Source: Maricaulis alexandrii
GTDB taxonomy: Bacteria > Pseudomonadota > Alphaproteobacteria > Caulobacterales > Maricaulaceae
Direction: 5' to 3'
Assembly (NCBI RefSeq): GCF_005871165.1
Contig: NZ_SWKP01000008.1
Span: 248,001 to 312,000 of the forward strand
Length of the DNA: 64,000 bases
The notes below the pieces were generated by a model. The model had not been told where the DNA came from, ran no database searches, and saw only the letters and a list, made by a program, of their open reading frames with translations. Both the position numbers and the translations under genes were made by a program. The stretch's first letter is position 1. Every line of letters starts with the position of its first letter. Shown piece by piece: positions 9,307 to 18,627 of the stretch.

Positions 9307-12300
9307 TCAAGCTTTTGCGCCGTGCAACACCGCGTCCATGGCTTCGTCTGCCACTTCCATGAGCCGGGCTGCATCGGTCCAGAGCAGGGCGCAACGTACC
9401 GTTTTTCCGGGATGAACCGCTCTGAGCAGCTCCCGATAGGTCGCCAGCTGACCGATATAGACTTTCGCCACCGCAGCAACCGTGTCCGGCGGCGGACGAT
9501 TGGTCTTGTAGTCGATGATCTGGACCTCGGTATCCGTCACCACCAGCCGGTCGACCTGACCCCGCACAATGACCGAACCCGGCAAGGTGTCCGCCCGTCC
9601 CACCAGCGAGACTTCCGCCCGGCTGCCCGGCCCGAAGAGGGGCGCAAACTCCGGATGGTCGAGAATGCCCAGCGTCTCCTCGACCATGACCGTGCGGGCG
9701 TCATCGTCAAAATCAGGCTGGGCCGCCACGAAACGTTCCGCAGCCTCCCGCCGCCGCTCGCGTGGCAGATCGGGCAGGGTCTGCAGGAGTTTGTGGATCA
9801 CATCGCCACGCCGGAAACGATAGGCACCCGGATCGGACAGGGGTGAGAGCACGGCCGGTTCGAACCCGCCCTCTTCATCGCCCAGGAAGCTGGACGGCGC
9901 GACACCGCGCACGCCGGACTGCTCGGCCCGGGCGGGGACGCGCGACCATTCCGGCAGGTCGGCCTGCGCCGCCACGCCGACGGCCGCAGCCCCCAGCGTC
10001 CTCGGCGCATCGCCCAGGCGGCGACCCGGTTCAGGCTCATCCTCGTCGGGGGCGACCGGGATCGGTGACGGCATGGCCTGCCACTCCGGTCCGCTCCAGG
10101 CCGTGTCGAGCCGGGCATACCAGCTGTCATCATCGATGCGGCCGCCATTGCTCGAACTGGAATGCTTCCAGCCCGCCACCACCAGACGGTCCCGCGCCCG
10201 GGTCAGGGCGACATAGAGCAGCCGGCCATGTTCGGCCTGGGCCTTGTCCTCGCCCAATTGGCGCAAGGTAGCGATGGCCGGCGGGTCATCCCCCTTGCGC
10301 TGGGCCCAGACGAGACCGGTCCCGTCATGCTTCATGATCGGGTCCTTGCGCGTCTTGACGGGCGAACGGGTCGTGTCCGGCAGATAGACGACCGGCCATT
10401 CCAGCCCTTTGGAGGCATGGACCGTCATCACCTGGACCTCATTGCGGCCCTGGCTCATCTCCCGTTTGAGCTGGCTCTCCTCGCGCTCGATACCCGCGAC
10501 AAAGCTGGCCAGCGCCCCGCCACCTTCGGTTTCGTGCCGCAGCGCCCGCGCCAGGAATTCCTCCAGCGGATCTCGGGCCTCCTCGCCCAGCCGGGCAAAG
10601 ACGCGCGCCCAGCGGGTCTCGCCGGTCGGGGTCCGCGCATTGAGGAAGCTGGCGAAGACATCATAGAGGCGCTCACTGTCGGCCCGGTCGCGGAACAGGG
10701 CGAGCGCCTCGCGCGCCTCGGCAAAGACCGGCAGGTCACAGGTGAAAAGCGCCGCCCACAGCGCGCCGCGCCGTTTCGACTTGCGCAGCCGCGCCAGCGC
10801 CATCAATTCATCATCCCCGATCTTCGGGGTCTCCGTGTCGATCGGGTCGAAGAAGGGCGATTTGAGCACTTCGGCCAAGGCCAGATCATCGCCCGGGGTC
10901 AGCGCAAAGCGGGCCAGGGCCAGCATGTCCTTCACAGCAGTCTGGTCGCGCAGAACCATCCGGTCCGCCCCGGCCACCGGCACGCCCTGGAGCTTGAGCT
11001 GGCGGATCATCTCCTCGAAAAAGCCGCCGGTTCGCCGCCAGACCAGGATGGCGACATCGCCCGGCGTCAGCGGGCGTGGCGCGAACCCGTCCGGGGTTTC
11101 CTCCCAGACCGCATCGCCCTGCGCGATCCGCTGGCGGATATCCGCCGCAATCGTTGCCGCCAGCTGGTCAATGGCGCTGCCCCAGGGGCGCTGGTCGACC
11201 GGGTCAAAGATCGAGCCCTCCTCGACCTTGGGCGGCATGGGCACGGGCGGCCAGAACTCGACACAGCCCGACATGCCGATCCGGGCCGCCTGGTGGGACT
11301 GATAATGCGAGAAGGGCCGGGCCTCGTCGGGGGCTTGGAATTTGGTTTCCAGATCGAAGGCCTGATCGACGGCCGAGAGGATTTCCGGGGCCGAGCGGAA
11401 GGAGACATTCAGGCCCGGCCGTTCAAAGGGCAGCCCGACGGCGGCCGCCGCTTGCTGCAGCCATTCGCCCTCGGCGATGAAGCGGGCCGGTTCGGCCCCC
11501 TGGAAAGAGTAGATCGACTGTTTCTCGTCACCGACGATGAACAGGGTCCGCTCACCCTCCCGGGCGCCGTCACCGGCAAAATATTCGGCGGTCAGGCCGC
11601 GGATCATGTCCCATTGGCGCGGCGCCGTGTCCTGGGCTTCATCGATCAGGGCGTGGGACAGGGTGGCGTCCAGCTTGTAGCCGACCCAGCCGGAGAACGG
11701 GTTTTCCGGCTGCAGGAGATCGCCGGCCAGACGGATGAGATCATCGAAGTCGAGCGCCCGCCTCCGGGTCAGCTCGGCCTCATAGGCCCGGACAAAATCC
11801 GACGCGACCCGCAAGGCCAGCGCACTCGCCTGGGCCAGCGCCGCCGCCTTCACCAGATCGCGCGCCGCCTCCATGCGCGCCTGTTCCGCCTCCAGCATCG
11901 GCTTCACGGACGGTGCGACCTTGTCGATCTTGCCCGTCACGACATTCACCATCGGCGTGCTCTTGCCATTGCCCGTGAAATAGAAGGGGAGACAAGCTTC
12001 GAAGGCGCGCACGGGGTCCGTTTCGTCGAGAGCCGCCTGCAGCAACGCTCCACGCTTGGCATCGGTCGGGCTGCCCTCATGGATCATCGCATGGGCCGCT
12101 GCCTCAAGCTCCGCTCGCGGCGCGTCGAGCCAGGCCTCCGCCTTCACCGACCGCGCATCCTGGCCCTGGCTCAGACCCAGATCGGCATAGAGCGTATTGA
12201 TCAGGGGCTGGGCGTCACCGCCGACCGCCTCGATCCGGTCGCGCAGGTGGTGCCGGTTGAACCGGGCCCAGCTCATGATCGTGGCAAAGGCCTCCGGTCC

Positions 12301-12858
12301 GCCGGTCGCCAGGATCCGGTCAATCTCGTCACCCTGCAAACGCGCAAGCACCTGGCGGCGCACCGTCTCGACACAGGCCTCCGCTTCGCTGTCATCCAGG
12401 GTCGAGAAACCCGGCGGCGCGCCGGCCTCCAGCGGAAAACGGCGCAGCAGGCTTTCGCAGAAGGCGTGGATGGTCTGGACCTTCAGACCGCCCGGCGTTT
12501 CCAGCGCCCGGGCGAACAGGCGGCGCACCTTGTCCAGCTCGCCGGGCACCGGATCGCGCCGTGTCATCTTGCGGAAATCGGCCTCAAGGGCCTGCGGTTC
12601 CATCATCGTCCAGGCGCCGAGGCGGGCGAAGAGACGGTCCTTCATCTCCGCCGCAGCCGCCTTGGTGTAGGTGACGCAGAGAATCTGTTCGGGCGGCACG
12701 TCCTTGAGCAGAAGATTGACCACGCGGTCCACCAGGACCCGTGTCTTGCCGGAGCCGGCATTGGCCTCGACGAAGACACTGGCCTCCGGCCTGGCGGCCC
12801 GGCGCTGTTCATCCGTCGCGTGCTGCTTGATGTCCTCGTCGAATCCCGGCTTGGTCAT
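9307..12858 (-). CDS. addA: Double-strand break repair helicase/nuclease AddA
   Basis: 1183 residues from the ATG at 12858, which overlaps the addB stop as ATGA. It is the UvrD-like helicase subunit of AddAB, which resects double-strand ends for RecA-dependent repair. Walker A is ANAGSGKT with Lys38, the Walker B region is ALIDEAQDT, and helicase motif V is VMTVHASKGLEWPVVYLP. The C-terminal RecB-type nuclease motif IIDYKTNR is at residues 1114-1121, with Asp1116 and Lys1118. The length fits alphaproteobacterial AddA. Confidence 0.96.
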   Translation of the reverse strand: MTKPGFDEDIKQHATDEQRRAARPEASVFVEANAGSGKTRVLVDRVVNLLLKDVPPEQILCVTYTKAAAAEMKDRLFARLGAWTMMEPQALEADFRKMTRRDPVPGELDKVRRLFARALETPGGLKVQTIHAFCESLLRRFPLEAGAPPGFSTLDDSEAEACVETVRRQVLARLQGDEIDRILATGGPEAFATIMSWARFNRHHLRDRIEAVGGDAQPLINTLYADLGLSQGQDARSVKAEAWLDAPRAELEAAAHAMIHEGSPTDAKRGALLQAALDETDPVRAFEACLPFYFTGNGKSTPMVNVVTGKIDKVAPSVKPMLEAEQARMEAARDLVKAAALAQASALALRVASDFVRAYEAELTRRRALDFDDLIRLAGDLLQPENPFSGWVGYKLDATLSHALIDEAQDTAPRQWDMIRGLTAEYFAGDGAREGERTLFIVGDEKQSIYSFQGAEPARFIAEGEWLQQAAAAVGLPFERPGLNVSFRSAPEILSAVDQAFDLETKFQAPDEARPFSHYQSHQAARIGMSGCVEFWPPVPMPPKVEEGSIFDPVDQRPWGSAIDQLAATIAADIRQRIAQGDAVWEETPDGFAPRPLTPGDVAILVWRRTGGFFEEMIRQLKLQGVPVAGADRMVLRDQTAVKDMLALARFALTPGDDLALAEVLKSPFFDPIDTETPKIGDDELMALARLRKSKRRGALWAALFTCDLPVFAEAREALALFRDRADSERLYDVFASFLNARTPTGETRWARVFARLGEEARDPLEEFLARALRHETEGGGALASFVAGIEREESQLKREMSQGRNEVQVMTVHASKGLEWPVVYLPDTTRSPVKTRKDPIMKHDGTGLVWAQRKGDDPPAIATLRQLGEDKAQAEHGRLLYVALTRARDRLVVAGWKHSSSSNGGRIDDDSWYARLDTAWSGPEWQAMPSPIPVAPDEDEPEPGRRLGDAPRTLGAAAVGVAAQADLPEWSRVPARAEQSGVRGVAPSSFLGDEEGGFEPAVLSPLSDPGAYRFRRGDVIHKLLQTLPDLPRERRREAAERFVAAQPDFDDDARTVMVEETLGILDHPEFAPLFGPGSRAEVSLVGRADTLPGSVIVRGQVDRLVVTDTEVQIIDYKTNRPPPDTVAAVAKVYIGQLATYRELLRAVHPGKTVRCALLWTDAARLMEVADEAMDAVLHGAKA

Positions 12859-15800
12859 GATCCGCTCTCCGACCCGTCGGTGTCGCTGGCGGCACTCGCC
12901 CACTCACCCCGCCGGGCAAGATGGTCGAAATCCCCGTAATCATTCTTGTATTGGGCGCGCACCTGACTCTCATAGGGCATCATTTCGTCATCGAAACGAG
13001 CGATCCAGCCGATCAGGTCCTCCAACGCCTTTTCCGCCATGGTCAGCGCATCCGGTGTGGACCTGGAACTGTCGATCCGCGCCTCCAAGCCGCCATCGGC
13101 ATTGCCGGGCAGGCGCACATAATAGAGGCCGGCCGGCGGACTTTCCGCCAGATCCGGGAAGACACCTGCCTGCATCGCCATCGCAGCCGTCAGCGGCAAT
13201 TGCGGATCGAAGCCGACATTCACCGTCTTCGCGGACGGGGCATTGCCGGTCTTGTAATCGATGATATCGAGCCGGCCGTCCGCCGTGCGGTCAAACCGGT
13301 CCGCCCGGCCCGTGATCGTGAAGGCCCCTTTAGGCCCTGACAGCTCCATCCGGCCCTTGATTTCCACCTGTTCCAGCCGGGTTCCGATATCCTGGCGGCG
13401 CTGTTCCCACCGCACCAGCCATTCAGCGGCGCGCCGGAAACGGCCCAGCTCCACCCCCATCTCCTCCGGCGAGAAGCCCAGCGCGTCCAGCGGCTGTCGC
13501 GCCGCTTCGACCAGGTCCTCAACGGCTGTGGCGGGAATGCCATCCACCCATTGCGGAACGACGACCTCCAGCGCTTCGTGCAAGGCTGTGCCGCGCTCCC
13601 GTGCGCCTGGCGGCATGTCCGCGGGGTCCAGGCGTCGCAGGCCCAGAACATGCCGGGCAAAGATCGAATAGGGGTCGCGCACCCAGGTCCGGATTTCGGT
13701 GATCGACAGGGCGCGCGGGCGCTCCTCCACCGGCGGAGCCGGGGCCGGACGCGGCGCCGGGCGTGGCGCGCAAGCGGGATCGTCCAGCCGCGCCGCAATG
13801 GCGGAATAGTCCTGTGCCGGGGCCAGCGCCTTCGCGGCCGCTTCCCGCCCCAGAGCGCCTTCCGTCAGCGTCTTGAGACGCCAGACCCAGCGCGATGCGA
13901 CCGTCGGTGCGCCATCGGCGCGGGCCGAACGGGTCAGGATCACGTCCGGCGCCGCCGCCAGCTGGGAAAAATCATGCGCCGCCAAGCCATAGCGCTGTTC
14001 CGGCGCGCCCAGTTTCGCCGCAATCCGCATCTGGCGCGACAGCCAGGGATCCGCTCCCGGCGCATTCGGCCAGACGCCTTCATTCAGACCGGCCAAAACG
14101 ACCCGGTCCGCCGTGATCAGGCGCGCCTCAAGCGGACCCAGCACCTGCAGGCGCGGATGCACACCCAGTTTGGGGGGCACACGGCGTTTGCCGATCAGCT
14201 CCTTCACCGTGGCGGCATAATCCGCCAGCGTCATCGGCGGCAGGCTCTCACTCTCTTCCAGCAGGGCCCGGACGAGACCGGCTGCGGCTTCTCCGCCCTC
14301 TCCGCCCCACAGGCCCGGATCCGCGCCGATCGACAGGCTTTCGGCCGCCTCCGCATGCAGGCGTGCCCAATCCGCGACCGGCCGCTCGGCCTCGCTGAGC
14401 AGGGGAGCAAAAGCCGCCTCCTGGCGGTCCAGCACCTCGTGGATGAAGGTCTTGTCCGTCTCGAACAGATCGACGAAACGCCCCTCGATCCGGTCACGCA
14501 CGGATTGGAAGTCGCGCCCCGGCCGCGCGCCCCGCAAGGCCTCCGCCTCGAACTTGCCGAGCACGGTATGCACCGCCCCGCGCGCACTGCCGGCGGTGAA
14601 GAGCGGCGATCCCCACAACGCCGTCAGGGCCACGACACTGCCCGGGTCCAAGGCGACATCGAGCAGACGTGTCAGGAAAGCCCCGGCCGGCGTCTCGGCC
14701 AGGGAGGCGCCGCCGGAATCATCCAGCCGCACACCAAAGCGCGACATTTCCGCGGACACCCGCCGCGCCAGGGCCCGGTCGGGCGTGACCAGAATGGCCG
14801 TCTTGTCCGGATCATCCAGTGTTTCCCGGAGCAGCAGCGCGCACACCCGCGCTTCGGTCAGCGGGTCGGGAGCCTCGATCAGGGAGAGACCTTCCAGTCC
14901 CGCTTCGATGACGCTTTGGCCGTAGCGTTCGCGCAGTTTCTCAAGCCGGCCGATCCAGGCATCCGTGGTCTCGGCAGGCCGCAGAGCTTCGGCGATCAGG
15001 TGACGGCGGGGCCGGCCGGCCGCTTCGGAGTCCGCCACACCCGGCCAGGGCCGGACGCCACGACCGTCGCGATCCGCCACGCCGAGCGCCGTGACGAAAA
15101 CCTTCATCGCCCATTGCGGATGTTCCGACTCGATCTTGTCCCAGGCGGCATCATCGCAATCGCCGTCGAACCCGGGCAAGACAACCGCGCCCCGCGGCAG
15201 TTGCGACACCACAGCCATCAAGTCCCGGGCTGCCGGGATCGACCCCGTCGAGCCGATCGCCAGAACCGGATGTTCCGGCGGGTGGGCGATCCAGCGCTCG
15301 GTCAGGGCGCGCAGGACGAGGGTGCGGCGGGCCGCAGCATCGCTCAGCCCCAGCTCCGCCAGACGCGCCGGCCAGGCCTGTTGCACAATGTCGAGAAACT
15401 CGATGGCCTCGCGCCGGTCCTCGGGCAGATGCGCGCGCAGCGCTTCGTCGATCTTGGACAGGTCCGCCTGGTCTTCAGTCGCGATATCATCCAGCAGCGC
15501 CGCCAAGGGGTCGGCCAGCGCCAGCGCACCGCCGACACCAATGGGACGTCCCAGAGCCGCTTCCTTGGCCAGGATCAGCCGAGCCAGTTCGAACTTGCGG
15601 CGCAGCGGCGAAATCGAGGGCGGGGCAATCCCGGCCAGCTCGCCCGGCTCGAAGGGCGGATCGTCGACATCGACATCCCCGATCGGCCGGATCAGCGGCA
15701 GAAGCGCGACGCCACTCCCCGCCTCCTCGGCTAGGATATCACCGAGCGCTTTGGCCGCACGCCGGGTCGGTGTGAGGATGAGGAAATCCGTCAGCGCATC

Positions 15801-15920
15801 CGGATTGCGCGCAACATCGAATTCCTCCCGCAATTGGCGGGCGATCTTGCGCAGGAAATCGTCCTGCGGCGGCAGGGTGAAGAGGCGCGGGGCCGGCGTA
15901 TCGAAAATCCGGTCACTCAC
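12855..15920 (-). CDS. addB: Double-strand break repair protein AddB
   Basis: 1021 residues with a GTG start overlapping the murU stop (GTGA). It is the partner subunit of AddA and carries the second nuclease. The C-terminal nuclease block has GRADRFDR and DIIDYKTGNAP, with Asp888 and Lys890 in the DYK motif. No clear Walker A is visible at the N-terminus, as is usual for the alphaproteobacterial branch, so ATP-driven translocation is probably by AddA alone. CPPT-like iron-sulfur cysteines are not obvious. Confidence 0.94.
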   Translation of the reverse strand: MSDRIFDTPAPRLFTLPPQDDFLRKIARQLREEFDVARNPDALTDFLILTPTRRAAKALGDILAEEAGSGVALLPLIRPIGDVDVDDPPFEPGELAGIAPPSISPLRRKFELARLILAKEAALGRPIGVGGALALADPLAALLDDIATEDQADLSKIDEALRAHLPEDRREAIEFLDIVQQAWPARLAELGLSDAAARRTLVLRALTERWIAHPPEHPVLAIGSTGSIPAARDLMAVVSQLPRGAVVLPGFDGDCDDAAWDKIESEHPQWAMKVFVTALGVADRDGRGVRPWPGVADSEAAGRPRRHLIAEALRPAETTDAWIGRLEKLRERYGQSVIEAGLEGLSLIEAPDPLTEARVCALLLRETLDDPDKTAILVTPDRALARRVSAEMSRFGVRLDDSGGASLAETPAGAFLTRLLDVALDPGSVVALTALWGSPLFTAGSARGAVHTVLGKFEAEALRGARPGRDFQSVRDRIEGRFVDLFETDKTFIHEVLDRQEAAFAPLLSEAERPVADWARLHAEAAESLSIGADPGLWGGEGGEAAAGLVRALLEESESLPPMTLADYAATVKELIGKRRVPPKLGVHPRLQVLGPLEARLITADRVVLAGLNEGVWPNAPGADPWLSRQMRIAAKLGAPEQRYGLAAHDFSQLAAAPDVILTRSARADGAPTVASRWVWRLKTLTEGALGREAAAKALAPAQDYSAIAARLDDPACAPRPAPRPAPAPPVEERPRALSITEIRTWVRDPYSIFARHVLGLRRLDPADMPPGARERGTALHEALEVVVPQWVDGIPATAVEDLVEAARQPLDALGFSPEEMGVELGRFRRAAEWLVRWEQRRQDIGTRLEQVEIKGRMELSGPKGAFTITGRADRFDRTADGRLDIIDYKTGNAPSAKTVNVGFDPQLPLTAAMAMQAGVFPDLAESPPAGLYYVRLPGNADGGLEARIDSSRSTPDALTMAEKALEDLIGWIARFDDEMMPYESQVRAQYKNDYGDFDHLARRGEWASAASDTDGSESGS

Positions 15921-16630
15921 CCGGACAGGCGCGCCTCAGCCTCGGCCAGGGCGACCGGGTCGCCGACATGCATCCAGAAACTCCGCATCGCCAGACCGTG
16001 GATACGGCCGGCAGCCGCGAGCTCCTTCCAGACATCCATCATGGAAAAGCGCACGGGCTCGCGCCCGGCGAGCACGGCCGGATTCAGGATCTGCACACCG
16101 GCATAGGCGTAGGGCGCGGCATCCGCATCACCGCGAAACCGCAATCGACCATCCGTCTCCAGAAAGGCATCGCCCGCCCCGTCAAAGCCCAGCGTTCGGT
16201 CCATCGGGGCCAGCAGCAGAAGCGCATCCATGCGCGCCGGGTCCCAGGCCGTCTGCAGACGGTCGAGTTCCCGCTCGTCCTCATCCAACCAGACCGCATC
16301 GATATTGGAGATGAAAAACGGATCGGAGCCGAGTTCCGGCAGAGCCTTCACCACACCGCCGCCGGTTTCCAGGACGTCATCGCGCTCATCGGAAATGGTC
16401 AGGGCGGGCGCGCCGCTCCGACCGGCGAGATGGGCTTCCATCAGATCGGCGAAATGGTGGATGTTCACCACACAGCGCTCCACGCCCGCAGCGGCGAACC
16501 GGTCCAGCGCCCAGTCGAGCAGGACCCGGCCCTGCACACTCACCAGGGCTTTCGGCCGGTCCAGGGTGAGCGGACGCATGCGCGTGCCCAGCCCTGCCGC
16601 CAGCGCCATGCCTGTGGTGATCCGGCTCAT
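15917..16630 (-). CDS. murU: N-acetylmuramate alpha-1-phosphate uridylyltransferase
   Basis: 237-residue nucleotidyltransferase. The signature ALAAGLGTRMRPLT begins at residue 9 and RPKALV supplies the conserved lysine (Lys27). Asp114 in FISNIDAVW is the likely metal ligand. In the peptidoglycan recycling bypass, MurU makes UDP-MurNAc from MurNAc-1-phosphate supplied by AmgK. Assignment rests on the overlap with the amgK homologue upstream (ATGA), which is diagnostic for this pair; on sequence alone it could be another sugar-1-phosphate nucleotidyltransferase. Confidence 0.85.
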   Translation of the reverse strand: MSRITTGMALAAGLGTRMRPLTLDRPKALVSVQGRVLLDWALDRFAAAGVERCVVNIHHFADLMEAHLAGRSGAPALTISDERDDVLETGGGVVKALPELGSDPFFISNIDAVWLDEDERELDRLQTAWDPARMDALLLLAPMDRTLGFDGAGDAFLETDGRLRFRGDADAAPYAYAGVQILNPAVLAGREPVRFSMMDVWKELAAAGRIHGLAMRSFWMHVGDPVALAEAEARLSG

Positions 16631-17727
16631 TTGTGCGCGTCCAGCAGGACCGCACCGGCATGCGTCTTGATCCAGAGATTGAGCTCCATCAGGGCCGGAT
16701 GCTGGAGGTCCCCCACGAAATAGCGGGCAACACGCGGCAGAAGGTCAAGATAGCGCTGTTTGCCATCGCGCACGGCGAGCCGCACGAAAATGCCCAGGAT
16801 CTTGGCATTGCGCTGTGCGCCGAGCACGGCATAGGCGGCATCGAAACCGGCGCTGTCGGCAATGCCGGCCTGCTCCACGAAACGCGCCTTGAGCGGCACG
16901 GCGAGTTTGCGCTCCACATTGCGGCGCGCATCCTCCAGCAGGGAGACGAGATCATAGGCCGGATGCCCCATCAGCGCGTCCTGGAAATCGAGCAAGCCGA
17001 GGGCGGCCGGTCCGTCACGGTCCGGCAGGTAGAGCAGGTTCTCGGCATGGAAATCCCGCAGGACCAGGCCCGGCGGGCAGGAATCCAGGCGCTTGAACGC
17101 CTTGGCCCAGATCGCATTCCATTCATCCAGCGCGGCCTGGTCGAGCTCAACGCCGGCATGCTTGGCCAGATACCATTCCAGGAAGAGATTGGCCTCGGCC
17201 AACAGGGCCGTGTCATCATAGGCCAGAAGCGGCCAGGTCTCACCGTCCACGCTGACATGATCGTCGAACGTGCTGCGATAGATGGCGGCCAACACGTCCA
17301 CCGCCTGGGCATAGATCGTGCCCTCATGAAGCTGATCCGGCAAAAGCCGGGCGATCAGGTCATCGCCCAGATCTTCCAGTATCAGGAAACCATTCTCGAT
17401 ATCCGACGCCAGGATGCGCGGCGCGGAGAAGCCACGCTCGCACAAGGCATCGGCCAGACCGGCAAAGGCCACCAGATTGGACCCGGCCAGACGGGCGGTG
17501 GCATTATAGCCCAGCTCGGCGCGCTCTTCCGGCGTGGCGTCCGGCGGACAGAGCGGGGCCTCGGCCGAGGCCGGCGCATCCATGAGCATGGCCGTGCGGT
17601 CGCCCTCAACCAGGCGGATATAGCGGCGCGTCGAGGCATCCCCGGCCAGCGGGTTGCGCTGGGCCCCGCCCCAGCCGGAGCGGTCCAGAAAGGCGTCCAT
17701 CGCCGTCGCGCGATCAGATATTGTCAA
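16627..17727 (-). CDS. amgK: N-acetylmuramate/N-acetylglucosamine anomeric kinase (phosphotransferase)
   Basis: 366 residues from a TTG at 17727, chosen because GGGAGG lies six bases upstream; this start overlaps tsaE by 14 bases. An ATG at 17700 without a ribosome site would give 357 residues. It has an aminoglycoside-phosphotransferase fold: GDASTRRYIRL nucleotide loop, ILEDLGDD hinge, catalytic VLRDFHAENLLY, and metal-binding GLLDFQDALMGHPAYDL. With murU it forms the cell-wall recycling route that avoids de novo UDP-MurNAc synthesis. Confidence 0.85.
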   Translation of the reverse strand: MTISDRATAMDAFLDRSGWGGAQRNPLAGDASTRRYIRLVEGDRTAMLMDAPASAEAPLCPPDATPEERAELGYNATARLAGSNLVAFAGLADALCERGFSAPRILASDIENGFLILEDLGDDLIARLLPDQLHEGTIYAQAVDVLAAIYRSTFDDHVSVDGETWPLLAYDDTALLAEANLFLEWYLAKHAGVELDQAALDEWNAIWAKAFKRLDSCPPGLVLRDFHAENLLYLPDRDGPAALGLLDFQDALMGHPAYDLVSLLEDARRNVERKLAVPLKARFVEQAGIADSAGFDAAYAVLGAQRNAKILGIFVRLAVRDGKQRYLDLLPRVARYFVGDLQHPALMELNLWIKTHAGAVLLDAHK

Positions 17728-18178
17728 TGCGGTCCTCCCACCGTCCAAATCCCGTTAGCCGGGCTTCTCGGCTCGTGGGGGAATCCTCCAATGTTTCGAG
17801 CCGGATTTCCAGCCGGTCCGGCGGCAGGTGCGCACCCAGGCGGTCGGGCCATTCCACAAGGCAGATGGCCTCCTCGAACGCGTCATCGAGGCCCAACTCG
17901 TCCAGTTCGGACGGATCTTCCACCCGGTAGAGATCGGCATGCCAAAGCTCACCACCGTCTTCGGTGTCATAGGTTTGCACGATCGTATAGGTCGGGCTGG
18001 GCGCATCGTTCACGCCGCACAAACGCGCGATCACGCCCCGTGCGAGCGTGGTTTTACCTGTGCCCAGGTCTCCCGTGAGCAGGATCACATCTGCGGCACC
18101 CAATTGCGCCGCCAGACGGGCGGCGAACCGGTCGGTCGCAGCGGGATCGTCAAGCCTGATTGAATATTTCATCCCCAT
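17714..18178 (-). CDS. tsaE: tRNA threonylcarbamoyladenosine biosynthesis ATPase TsaE
   Basis: 154-residue P-loop protein that drives the TsaB/TsaD complex in making t6A37 of ANN-decoding tRNAs. Walker A GDLGTGKTT is at residues 36-44. SPTYTIVQTYD, LWHADLYRVEDPSELDELGLD and CLVEWPDRLG are standard TsaE blocks. It is first in the minus-strand run tsaE-amgK-murU-addB-addA. A second ATG at 18172 is possible. The tsaD gene is also in this window at 54.9 kb. Confidence 0.95.
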   Translation of the reverse strand: MGMKYSIRLDDPAATDRFAARLAAQLGAADVILLTGDLGTGKTTLARGVIARLCGVNDAPSPTYTIVQTYDTEDGGELWHADLYRVEDPSELDELGLDDAFEEAICLVEWPDRLGAHLPPDRLEIRLETLEDSPTSREARLTGFGRWEDRIDNI

Positions 18179-18240
18179 ACCCAGCGATTAGCGAAGCCCG
18201 CACCGGGCGACAAGCGATGAGGCTGAATCTTGACTCGTCC

Positions 18241-18255
18241 ATGAACACTGTTCAT
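18241..18255. promoter_or_regulatory. Perfect palindrome upstream of the ferredoxin gene
   Basis: ATGAACACTGTTCAT, seven-base arms about a central C, 25 bases before the ferredoxin ATG and just after a TTGACT (18230-18235) that could be a -35 element. A repressor site is plausible; the regulator is unknown. Confidence 0.4.
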
Positions 18256-18277
18256 TTCCCAAGGGTCCACGGAGTAA

Positions 18278-18601
<324 letters not shown>

Positions 18602-18627
18602 TCAAGCCGAAAACCCGTCCTTGAGGC

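Noticed and set aside
10162-12939. Long open frame (about 925 codons) on the plus strand
   Set aside because: It is antisense to addA, whose helicase and nuclease motifs are clear. High GC makes antisense frames long; the translation has Arg/Gly/Gln-rich composition and no domain.
13551-15734. Long plus-strand frame opposite addB
   Set aside because: Antisense shadow of addB; no recognisable domain and no ribosome site.
18241-18255. LexA/SOS box
   Set aside because: The site has GAAC and GTTC with three bases between. It does not match the alphaproteobacterial GTTC-N7-GTTC direct repeat or the four-base spacing of the Gram-positive box.
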